64,000 bases of DNA from Jacaranda mimosifolia (taxonomy: Eukaryota > Streptophyta > Magnoliopsida > Lamiales > Bignoniaceae), in NCBI GenBank assembly GCA_018894105.1, contig CM032124.1, positions 1,349,501 to 1,413,500 on the forward strand, in the 5' to 3' direction. Below the pieces are notes generated by a model, which worked only from the letters and a program-made list of their open reading frames with translations, made no database searches and had not been told where the DNA came from. Below, one piece after another: positions 9,866 through 19,980 of the stretch; the first letter of the stretch is position 1, and each line of letters opens with the position of its first letter. Both the position numbers and the translations under genes were made by a program.

Positions 9866-11196
9866 CATCATGACCAGGCAACATTGGTCCCACTTCCCTC
9901 AGGTCAATTCTTCCTGTCAACATTGAGAGTTAGCCTCCCTTCGACCCCACGATAAACTTATTCGAGGGAGAAGGTCCTATTTTCCTAACTGTAGAAGTGG
10001 TGCCTTAATCTAAGGGAAAAGGAAAGGTCGGTGAGGAGGCTCCACAGGCCAACCTGGATAGTCATTCAACCCCTCAAGTGGTCGAAACATACAGATCAAA
10101 CATCGATGAGGTGTCGATGTCATCACGGAGACTGACACGACCTCTGCTCCTGCCCCTGCTCTGCCAACTCCCCCGATCAACATGAGGCTATAGAGAGGAC
10201 ACGCAGGTTAACTTAGAGGTTAGAGGTGCTGCATCTCTTAGCACACCAAAACGCTTCTTTCCTGCGATTTGTGGTCAATACTTCCTCTATTTTAACGAGT
10301 GATATAGGAAGTACGTCATACAACACGTTCAACAATTGCATAAAGGAGAAGGACCAACCCTTGTTACTATCTAGTCCTTATTGCTTCATCGAAGAGCATT
10401 TGGCTCATAACCTGATATAGGTAGTTCGACCCTTTCCTCTAGATATTTAACTCGCATTATTCTTCATACCATCTTAACTTATTATTTTTGTGCTTAACAA
10501 TTGTCGACGTCTTGCATGCGACGATGTTCACTCGCACTCTAGCCATGAAATGCACATTTTTCCGCAACTGTAGTTTGGTCGCAGAAGCTCAAGTTGACGA
10601 CTTGGCTCAAGAGCAAACGAGGTTTAGGGATGAAATCTTAGCTTTCCCATCCAAGTTAGAAGAGAGCTCAAGATCTAAGGACGCAAAGATTTCAGACTTG
10701 GAAAAGAAGATTGCTCAACTCAAGTCCAACCTTGGGACTTCCTAGAAGAAAGTATCTGATCTGTCTTCTCAATTTAATTCTGAGAAGAAATTGCAATTTG
10801 AAGCAGGTCAGAAGAAATGGCTTGAGGAGTATCTCTAGTCGTCTTTTTTCAAGGAAAACTTCATGAAGCTCGCCACATCAGTGTTTGGGATTTTATGCAG
10901 TCTCAAGTCTTCACCTTAGCTGTTCCTCAAAAGGTAAGCACCGTGGGTCTTGACAACTTCTATAAATGCCAATTCCAACTCGAGAAGCTAGGTGGGCCTG
11001 GTGGAGGGCTTTGACCTTTGATCTACTCAACCCCAACAAGACTGAAGGCCCCGAGGTTTATCTGGATGCTCCTCTTCCCGACCTATCTAAAGAGGAATTT
11101 AGGTATATATTTCGAGAGTTGGCTAACCCTGGAGGGGAGACCTCCACAATAGAGTCAGGCTCGTTAAGAACTTTTCTCCCTCCCCCGAATCCTTAG
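9866..11196 (+). pseudogene. Tat-type accessory (antisense) ORF, C-terminal part, frameshifted
   Basis: Broken plus-strand frames encode a charged linker (GKGKVGEEAPQ), then a coiled coil at 10570-10850 (AEAQVDDLAQ, SKDAKISDLEKKIAQLKS, SEKKLQFEAGQKKWLEEYL) and a C-terminal tail (10966-11196, ending FLPPPNP). Stops and frameshifts separate the parts. The layout parallels the coiled-coil ORF at 60069-62330, which lies antisense between pol and a 3' LTR. Here the ORF is antisense to element E and lies 3' of its integrase, so I assign it to E. The conserved N-terminal domain seen in the other copy is missing. Function of this ORF class is unknown. Confidence 0.5.
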
Positions 11197-11479
11197 GTGT
11201 TTAAGCATTTTACTTTTTTGTGTGCTCTGACCAATTTTACGAGCGGCTAATTCATTGTCATTTAGTCGAAGCATAAGTTATTTTGTACATCTTTGCTTGC
11301 GTTGCGACCTGGCTTTAGACTTAGACGAATTGTAACCGAACGCAATGAAGCTTTGTATTTAGTGGTCTTCTATAGATCACTTTCTTTTAGTATATGAATA
11401 TGATTTTGCATCTTTTAACTATACTTTGAGATCAAAGTGCCTTCAAAGCCACTTTTACTGTTTTTGTTGGTTGGTTGGT

Positions 11480-11640
11480 TGTGATCTTTCTACTGGGCGG
11501 TGATCCTTCCTAGATCCCAACTTGTTTAATTGGTCATGAGATCTTTGCCAGAGCTTCACTTATTTAACTGGCCGTGAGATCTTTGCCAGATCTCAACTTG
11601 CTTAACTGGTCATGAGATCTTTTTTCGACCTATGCTTTTC
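11480..11640. repeat. Tandem repeat of about 52 bp, three copies
   Basis: The phrase AACTGGTCATGAGATCTTTG, then CCAGATCTCAACTTGCTT, repeats near 11528, 11571 and 11603 with small changes. It falls in the gap between the antisense ORF and the end of the element E integrase. This non-coding spacer (11197-11835) has nothing else I recognise. Confidence 0.6.
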
Positions 11641-11835
11641 TTTGCAATAAGAAGCATAAAAGATGTCCGTGACACACACACACATATATAAGGGTAATAA
11701 AAAGATATACATCTTGGGGATGCCAACGCATATACAATCTTAATGATTAGGCATCTAAAGACCCCACGATCCAAAACAAAAAACGCCAAAAATAGCTTAG
11801 CATTAAACCCAAACTCTATGTGTAAAACTTTTTCA

Positions 11836-12900
11836 AGTTCTGAATTCTACACAGTCGAGGAAGTTTCTTTTTGTCGAGGGTCTGCAACCTTTACGCCCCA
11901 TTATTGGCAACTTTGACCACCTTATATGGCCCTTCTCAATTTAAGTCTAACTTCCCGACATGTTTGGAGACTTCAACTTTTTTCAAGACCAGGTCCCCGA
12001 CCTCCAAACTTTTCACCCTGACCTTTCTATCATAATTCCTTGCCATTTACCTTTTTGGCAAAAGGATGCGTTACTCTGCTGCAGTCCTAGCTTTATCAAT
12101 AACATTGAGGTCAAAAGATCATTCCTCGACATTATCGTAATAATCAAATTCTTGAACCCTAAAAGTTTCTATCCCGATCTTTGCAGGGATAACTGCCTCT
12201 GATCCATAAACCATGTGGAAAGCCGTCTCCCCCGTCGAAACTCTGGGGGTCATTTTGTAGGCCCACGACACTCATGGAAGTTCATTGGCTCACACCCCTG
12301 TTGCACCATCCAACCTCTTCTTCAAGTTATCTAATAAGTTCTTATTGGTCTTCTCAATTTGACCATTTGCTTGAGAGTGTCCTATAGATGTAAAGTTCTG
12401 CTATATTTTCATTTCCTTACACCACTCCAAAATTTTCTTCTCCTGAAATTGAGTGCCATTGTCTGATATGAGAATTTTTGGGATTCCAAACCGACATACT
12501 ATATTCCGCCAAAGGAAATTCATGACCTCTATCTTTGTTATTTTTTCCATAGCCTCTGCCTCGACCTATTTGCTGAAATATTCAACTGCGACAATAACAT
12601 ACTTCTTCTATCCTCTTGCCAGAGGGAAAGATCCCACTATATCTATTCCCCACATATCAAAAGGATAGGTAACCTTCACTGGCTTCATTTCAGCTCCTGG
12701 TCTATGAATTAGATTGGCATATATTTGGCATTTCCTAAATTTTTTGGCGAGCTCAGTAGCATCTTTCATTAAAGTGGGCTAAAAATATCCTTGCTTGATA
12801 ACCTTTTGGGCTAATGCACGACTTTCGAATGGTCACCACAACTTTCTTCGTGTATCTCTCTCAACACGTACTCCACTTGGTTTGCGTCTAGAGATCTTGA
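11836..12900 (-). pseudogene. Element E integrase (Ty3/Gypsy), degenerate
   Basis: Integrase inserts retrotransposon cDNA. Minus-strand frames show a decayed N-terminal zinc-finger region (HEESCGDHS), then a core with WGIDIVGSFP carrying the first catalytic Asp (about 12620) and SDNGTQF carrying the second (about 12460). ETAFHMVYGSEAVIP follows, and a C-terminal region ends EGPYKV...LQTLDKKKLPR...NLKKFY. Stops break it at several points, including inside the N-terminal region. Order on the minus strand is RNase H then integrase, as in Gypsy elements. Confidence 0.85.
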
Positions 12901-12907
12901 AAGTAGT

Positions 12908-13245
12908 CTACTGAATGAACATTTGTATAGCTCTCCTTTCTATATTGTGAACCTTAGAGCCTGTCTTTGCATTTGTTTTGTTGTTGCTTGATCCACTAGG
13001 AGGTTCCCATCTTTTAGGTAAGACATGATTTCCTATTCTATCACGCTCAATCTTATCTATGATGGCGACGCTAACTTCTTTCTCAGAGGTCTTCTGGTCG
13101 CAGATGGCATGGTTATCCGATGTGATTATTGTGACCTTTCTCGTTCTAAGTCTGCTAATCATGTTACCAAACTTAGATAAAGAATCAACCCTTTCATTTT
13201 TCGTTCTTGGAATTTGCACCATCTGAAAACATTCCAACTGTTCAA
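12908..13245 (-). pseudogene. Element E RNase H, distal part
   Basis: The minus strand reads HLVEQLECFQMVQIPRTKNE followed by RVDSLSKFG, the end of the plant Gypsy RNase H region (IPRxxNxxADALSKLA type). It joins in sense to the proximal RNase H part at 15478 and up once the solo LTR at 13251-15472 and one CTAGA copy are set aside. Confidence 0.82.
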
Positions 13246-13250
13246 CTAGA

Positions 13251-15472
13251 TGAAGGCTAAAGTAGCATTAAGATCCACAAATCAAAACTTCATAAGCTTG
13301 AAAATAACTAATCTGCTCAAGCTCCCAAGGATTTAGTCATGCTATAGATCTGGATTAGGATGAAGAACTATCTCTTGTAGCTCAAAATCAAGGAAAAGAT
13401 CAACTATTTCTCACGAGTCCAAAAATTTTCTGGAGCTGGTACAGTGGAAAGATGACAATAATTGCCCAGGCTAAACTGCTCCAAAATTCATAAAATTAAA
13501 TCTGGAATACCTCCATACATAGAGAAAGCTACTTTGAAAAATTGGAGCTAAAAAGCCTTATAGATCATTCCATAAGAATTCGCCAACCGAAAGCTGCTGC
13601 AGGTGGATCTCCAAGATCGAGCAAGTCAAGCACCTTGCCTCTATTGAAACGATCCACACACCAAACAATTTTTCAATTTCCCCTCACTAGAAGCCAGAGT
13701 TAGAGAGGAGAAAATGAAGTAGAGGAGGCCAATTTTCAGGTTGGGAAGAAGAAGGAATGCAAAGCTTCAACTTATGATGCAATGCATGGAGAGAGAGATT
13801 TTGGAGGGAATGCAAGAATCTAATTCTCACACTTTTAGCAATTAATTTCGAATTTTGCATGCTCTCTATATTTATATATAGAGGGTGGAATGTGTGATGC
13901 TAGTTGGAATCACACCTTCCTCAAGGTGACTGCCCAAGTGGCATGCCAAGTTGGCAAAATTCAAATTCAAGTCTTACTTGAATTTCAAGTGCATTTCAAT
14001 TTTATTTGGAATCTAATTTCAAATTAATTAAGATGCTAATTTAAATGAACATTTCGTTTAAATTTTCCCTCCAAATAGTATTCTTCCCATTAATTAAATT
14101 AAACACTTTAATTTAATTAATTAACCTTTAATTTAACTCTTAAATCAAACAAGCTTAACTCTTAAGTTTAGATTAGTCAGCTTAACTCTTTAAGTCAAAT
14201 ATTCCAATTGATGGTCAATATAGTACCAAATAATTAACTCCTTAATTATTGGTCTAATTTAACTCTTAAATTAGTTGATTAATTTAACACTTAAATTAAT
14301 CAAACCAAAATTGACCGTTAGATTGGAACATTGAAAATCGGTCACCAAAGGGTGATTTTTCCAACACTTGCAAAATTACTCTACTAATTTTGGAAGCTAT
14401 TTGGATTTTGTGTGTGACCTCATAGGTTCTACCATTCATTGGACATGGGCTCACAACTCTTTGTGACTTTTGAATATCTCATATTCATTTTAGTTTAAAA
14501 CTCCTTTTAAACTAATCGACTCAATTTAATTAATCTCATTAATTGAAGAGTACCCAATCTCCATAGTCGATGTCCAACCTCAAGCCCATGGAGCCTAACT
14601 ATTCTGGAGAACCATCATAGCTCTACGCATGCTATGCAAATGGTCCTTCCATCTTCTATCTCCCGAAAGAGGCCTACGATAAGATATTTGTTGGCTTCTC
14701 AATAACCTCAATACTATGTCTTTGTTCTCAATGTTCGATTTTCTTGTGTGACCTCATCTTTGAAAAAATCATTTTCTAAATTGTTACACTACCTTAGGCA
14801 AGGATTTCTTGGAATTGATTATTATAGAACACATAGGAGATGTACTCGCCTTCACAAAAGCGAGGAGTAGGATTTCATGTTGGATCTCACAAACCTCCAT
14901 GCCAAATAGCTCATACCCAACCTCAACTCAAAAGACCCGCAAAGTGGTTAAGGAAGAGTCAAAGCATAAGGATCGGACACAAGGTTACCATGGATCTTCA
15001 GGTCAGAGGACTAATAATATATACTAACGTAAGCAGGAGAATTAACCACTATCGACTTTCCACTACGGCTATTTAGTGGATTCTCCAGAGGGTCTTCAGT
15101 GCCTTGTTCTCTAACAAACACCTACTAACATGCACCTGTATCTTATACAGATTGCCCATGAAACGGAGCAATATCCAACTCTTGGATTAATGCATCGTTA
15201 GTGCAAATCTATCCGGATCTTAGATGCCCCGTATCTTAAGATCCTATAACTTGAAAGATTTAATATCATGACCATATAAGACTTATTCCATGGTCATCAA
15301 ACCAAGTTCCGTAGTCATGTGTGATCTAAGGGCTTCATCCAAATGCAAATGAAGTAATATAAAGCATAAGATGAAAGTGGTCATATAAAGAATATTATTC
15401 AATCAAAATTGTTTTACAAGGAAATAGCTTTTCAAGGCCAATCCTATTGGTTGGCCGGGCGCTATTCCAACA
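13251..15472 (-). mobile_element. Solo Copia LTR (element A family) with 5-bp TSD
   Basis: This is the reverse complement of the LTRs at 22932-25175 and 31275-33514: on the minus strand it begins TGTTGGAATAGCGCCCGGCC and ends near GATTTGTGGATCTTAATGC plus a diverged tail. CTAGA stands on both sides (13246-13250 and 15473-15477), a perfect TSD. There is no internal region or second LTR, so it arose by recombination between the LTRs of a full element, or inserted as such. It splits element E's RNase H. Small frames at 14809-15076 are not genes. Confidence 0.93.
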
Positions 15473-15477
15473 CTAGA

Positions 15478-17300
15478 CCTCTTACCTTTTCCAGGTATTT
15501 CCTCATTGCTTCCTCTTTGGTCGCGTATGATCAATTGAATTGGCAAGCTATCAACTGAGAATCAATATAGATGATTAGATCTCTCACCTGTAACTCTATC
15601 GCCATCCTCAAAGTACCTATAACAACCTCATATTCCGCCTTATTATTGGTCACTTGGAATTTGAGCTTCAGAGCAAAGTCCAATTCATCGCCCGATGAGC
15701 TTCTGAACCTATTCTTGCTCCCTCTTTTCGAGCCATCAACGACCCATCAAAATGCACTAGCCATCGGTCAATCGACAGCTGGTTAACCTCTATGGGTTGC
15801 TCTACATTCTCTTTACCCATTTCTGCCAAAAAATTCGACAATACCTGCTCCTTCATGGTTGTCCTGCTCTGAAATTGTACGAAGAATTCGCTTAGTTCCA
15901 CTACCCATTTTACCAACCTTCTCGATAAGTTAGGTTTTTGTAGTATATCTTTTAAAGGCTAATTGGTCAAAACCACTACATGATGAGCCTGAAATCACTG
16001 CCTTAGTTTCTTTGTCGTTGTGATTAGCGTAAAGCCAAACTTTTCAATTTTGCTGTATCTCTTCTGCACCCTCTACAGAACCTTACTAATGTAATACACG
16101 GGCTTGTGATGTTTTCTTACCACCTTTGCTATTACCGAGCTCACGACCTCATCCGTTATAGCCATATATAAATACAAGATTTCACCTAGGTTGGGCTTCT
16201 CCAGGAGGGGTGAGGAGCTGAGATACTTTTTCATATCTCAAAACGCTTGCTCGCACTCCTCCGTCCATATAAAGTCCTTGAGATTTCTTAATGTCTTGAA
16301 AAAAGGTAAAGTTCTCTCAGCTATCCTCGCTATGAACCTTGCTAATGCCACTATTCGACTTGTCAACTGTTGTACCTCCCTAGCACTACTTGGGATGGCA
16401 TTCTCAATATTGCTTCTATTTTCTCTAGGTTGGCTTCTGTTCCATGTTTGGTGACCATGTAGCCCAGAAATTTTCCACCTCTAACACTAAAGATACACTT
16501 AGTGGGGTTCAACTTAAGCCCATACTGACGCATAATACTGAAAGCCTCTCTTAAGTGCTCGATGTGTTCTCCTTCTACCATGCTCTTAACCAGCATATCA
16601 TCATATATACCTCCATAGTCCACCAACCTATCTAATTTTTAAACATTTTATTGACTAGCTTCTGATATGTTGCCCTTGTATTCTTTAACCCAAATAGTAT
16701 GACTTTGTAACATTATACCTTGTTCTCAACCACAAATGCTGTTTTATCCATATCTTCTGGAGCTATGTGTATCTGATGGTATCCTTGGTATGCATCCATC
16801 ATACTCAATAGAGCGCAACCTGTAGTTGAATTGACCAATGCGTCTGTCCTGGGCAAAGGATAAGGATCCTTAGGACAAGTTTTGTTTAGGTTGGTGTAAT
16901 CTGTACACATTCTCCATTTCCCTCCTGTCTTCGGGACTATCACCATATTGGATAGCCATTTGGTAAACTGCACTTCCACTATGAAACCTGCTTCCAACAA
17001 CTTTCTAACCTCCTATTCGATAACCCGCTTCCTTTCTTCTATCAAACTGGTCGGAGTTCGGATTCATATTTAGATTATGAACCATGACCTTAGGGTCTAT
17101 TCCTTTAAAATCTACTGGTCCCCATGCGAAGACGTCCGCATTTTGTCTAAGGAATTCTATTATCGTCATCTCCACTTGGGCATTCATATGGGTCCTAATC
17201 CTTGTGCTCTTACTGGGGTCTCCAGGTCGTAGCTCTATTTGTTTATGGTAAGATGGCTCCATTCTTCTCTTTTTATTGTCCTCCTGGTTGATACATATTG
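15478..17300 (-). pseudogene. Element E reverse transcriptase and proximal RNase H
   Basis: The minus strand reads, in order, a linker with EFLRQNADVFAWGPVDFKGI (about 17150), and the RT with LEAGFIVEVQFTKWLSNMV, WRMCTDYTNLNKTCPKDPYP, DAYQGYHQIHIAPEDMDKTA and GLKLNPTKCIFSV...GKFLGYMV. RNase H follows with WLVHFDGSLMARKEGA. The catalytic YVDD box is damaged: frame MEVY breaks and resumes at DDMLVKS, a one- or two-base loss at about 16605. Other stops occur (for example after VVENKV). This is the Tat/Athila-like non-chromovirus type of RT. It is not functional. Confidence 0.9.
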
Positions 17301-17429
17301 GGAGTTCTAGTTGTCCTCCTACTTTGATTTTTATTATTTTATTCTCTTGCTACTTCGGCCTTGGTTAGTGGTATGTTATAGCAAACTCGTGCACATCATT
17401 AGTCGCACCACACTTCTCCTATCCCTACT

Positions 17430-17800
17430 CTAGTTAGGAATTTCACCTTCAGGTGATAGGTAGACACGATTGCCTGGGAAAGTTGAAACTTGGCCAACCC
17501 AGAACGACATTGTAGGCAAATGAGCAGTCTACTACCAAGTACTTCAGCATAATAGTCTTCCTACAAGGTTCGGTTGCCAAAGAGGTCCGGAGGTTGACTG
17601 TTCCCAATGGCACAACTTTTGATCCACCAAAACCTAAAAGAGGGGTATTGATTGGTCGAATGGTCGTGACGTCTAAATCCATCTTTTTCAATGTGCTCAT
17701 AAAAATTATATCTACTAAGCTACCATTATCTATTAGCACCTATTTTATGAAAAAATTTGCTATATTGACTATGATTACCGTGGGGTCATCATAAGCTTTC
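17430..17800 (-). pseudogene. Element E aspartic protease region
   Basis: The minus strand reads MLIDNGSLVDIIFMSTLKKM, with the active-site triad as DNG in place of the usual D(T/S)G, as is common in plant Tat-type elements. LLGFGGSKVVPLGTVNL and SFAYNVVLGWPSFN follow. It lies between gag (higher coordinates) and RT, as expected. A frame change follows the WPSFN segment. Confidence 0.85.
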
Positions 17801-17852
17801 ATAACCCCCTCCAAGTCATTATGGTCAAAGGTTATGGGTTCTCCCTCTTTTT

Positions 17853-19510
17853 CTAGGATAAATACTTATGATCTTCTCCTATCCACACAAGCGTACCTTT
17901 TACAAGCATTTCGAGAATCACCACATGTTGGACCCCTGCAATCATATTTATAATTCCCTTCCTAAGAAGATTATCACCGTCACATGGGCCTTGGCGCTTG
18001 TCAATATTTTGATGTCTCTCGGGCTTGTGATACCTCCTGGGGAAGGCTGCGTGATCGGCTCCTTGGGGAACCCGCATGATGTTTATCATCATGAGACCTT
18101 CCCTTAGGGTCCTTATGAGAGTGCTAGATAAACTCTTTTAAGTACCCCTATCGAATTGATCTCTCAATCTCATCTCTTAAATAGTGACAATCCTCAGTGT
18201 CATGCCCCTTATCACAATGGAAAGCACCGTATTGTTTCGAATTTCTCTTATTTGGGGCATCCTTTAATTTGCAGGCTATTTTATGACATCCAACGAAGTT
18301 ATGGCGAACATCGCCTGAGCTCTGGTATTTCTCAAGGGTGTGTAATGCTCAAATTTTGGTTGGGGTAGGGACTTTAGACGGTCTTTCTCAGACTGAGGCT
18401 TTCCCACATCCTTTTTTTTTTTTTTTTTTTTTCTGTACTCTTGCCCTTCCAATGCTTCGTGACCATTCTTCATCTTTCATCATGTTTATCTCTTTTTCAT
18501 GCACATACCTCTCTGCCATTTCCATAAGAGATTCGACATCGGAAGGTGGCTTCCACGCCAGCACTGAGGCTAAAAGGCCTTTCTTCAGACCATGTATGAG
18601 TATGCTAACCATCATATCGACATTAAGGTTGGGTATTTCTAGTACTTCATTGTTGAAACAACTCATGAAAGCGCGGAGGGACTCATCTTCTCCCTGTCTT
18701 ATGGTAAACAAGTATGTGGTGGGTCTATTTGACTTTTTCTTGTTGGCAAACTGATAAAGGAACTTTTAGCACATTTGATCGTAACTTACTACTGTTCCTA
18801 TCGGCAATGAAGTAAACCATTCATATATGCGCCTACACAAAGTGGTATTATATCCTGTAATTTATGGCGTCAATCAATCCATAGAGCTGCATCACGTGTT
18901 CAAATGCCGTTAGGTGTTCCTAAGGGTCTGAGTTTCCCTTGTATATTTGTAAATCAGGTATCTTGAAGCTTATTGGTACTATTTCAGATAAAATCTCAGC
19001 GCAGAAAGGAGAGCCTTTCTTTTGCAGAGTGGATTGCTGTCGTTCTTTCCTCTTATCTTCCTCTAACTTTTTACTCAGCTGTTCCCCCTGATCGCTGATC
19101 TCTCGGTACTCAGTACGTGTTCATTCTTTGGAATGTTGTTTGGAGGACCTTAATCCTTTATTTTTCTAGGTGCTTGTCACTTCATCTTCCCATCTCCTCT
19201 GATAACTCCCTATCTCCCCCGAATTCGTTTCACTTCTGACCAGCTTGATTTCCCTCGGGCGTTCCAATGCCTCATCTCAAAATATCTGCTTGAGGAACAG
19301 GGGTTGGGGTGTGTAGGGAGTGTTTGCAGGTTTGCCATCTACCACTTTGTTTGTTATGGTTTCTATCAAAGCTTGCAACTCAGCTCGCGTAATACCAATC
19401 ATTTGTTCTGGGGGAGGTTCTTAAGGAGTTTATTGCAAAGACGGGGAATTGACACAGATCTCCAGTGTCTCTATGTTCTTATTTGGAGTAGCCGCCATAA
19501 TCTTAACTCC
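17853..19510 (-). pseudogene. Element E gag (Tat-type), degenerate
   Basis: Minus-strand gag parts in order: an N-terminal polar region (ELQALIETITNKVVDGKPAN, KKLEEDKRKERQQ), then SPFCAEILSEIVPISFKIPD, YKGNSDP, EHLTAFEHVMQLYG. After a decayed stretch comes QGEDESLRAFMSCFNNEVLE, IPNLNVDMMVSILIHGLKKG and PPSDVESLMEMAERYVHEKE. A 22-base run of T at about 18411-18432 (poly-Lys on the minus strand) is a likely slippage site. Gag forms the particle that packages retrotransposon RNA. Stops and frameshifts are present between the parts. Confidence 0.85.
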
Positions 19511-19541
19511 AACCAATAAGTCAAACACTCATTTCGACATT

Positions 19542-19560
19542 TCCCACATATGGTGTCTAT
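19542..19560 (-). other. Element E primer-binding site, decayed
   Basis: Directly inside the LTR the minus strand reads TAGACACCATATGTGGGAA. This matches the common plant Gypsy PBS form TGGCGCCGTCTGTGGGAA apart from an extra A, and the base changes are mostly C to T or G to A, as expected from deamination of methylated cytosines. I do not assign the tRNA. Confidence 0.6.
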
Positions 19561-19980
19561 TGTTGTTACAAGGAATAAACTAACAGTATATTTATCAATG
19601 GTCGAGAAGTCGATCAGAGATGGGGCTTGGGTGAGTGTTTTATTAGGTCAACTGGCAGGGCCTATTATAAGTGTTTGATGTCGTAAAGTAGTGATATAGG
19701 TGGTATTTGTGGGTATTCGATGTTATTGGTTGCCTCAATTTGCAATAAATGGAGGTTATTTATAGTAGGCCATTCAATTAGGCTGGAGCTGATGGGTCCA
19801 TATGGCCTCCATCCTATCACCCATGTAGACATAAGTTACGGCTAGGATCATCCCTGGTCATAGATACGGTTCGTTGGTCGGGTTGACCCGTTTAGCAAAA
19901 AGATGCGAATCTAGAGGTTATTTTGGAAAAAATGGGTAAAATTAAGGGCATTGTGGTCGTTTAGAAATTCCCCCTCATCA
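19561..19980 (-). mobile_element. Element E 5' LTR (420 bp)
   Basis: On the minus strand it begins TGATGAGGGGGAATTT, has a promoter-like ACTATAAATAACC near 19753, and ends CTTGTAACAACA just before the PBS. The outer edge is fixed by the sucrose synthase exon, which reads cleanly to 19981. The flanking pentamer is TATTG (19981-19985). No second copy of this LTR was found at the element's other end, so the 3' LTR is missing or lies outside what I can recognise. Confidence 0.8.

Noticed and set aside
14809..15076. Overlapping plus-strand frames of 72 and 78 codons
   Set aside because: Inside the solo LTR; the same sequence in reverse also opens at 23428-23668 and 31745-32005 in the other LTR copies, so it is LTR sequence, not a gene.
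18338..18754. Plus-strand frame of 138 codons with poly-Phe
   Set aside because: Shadow of element E gag on the minus strand; the Phe run is the poly(T) tract.
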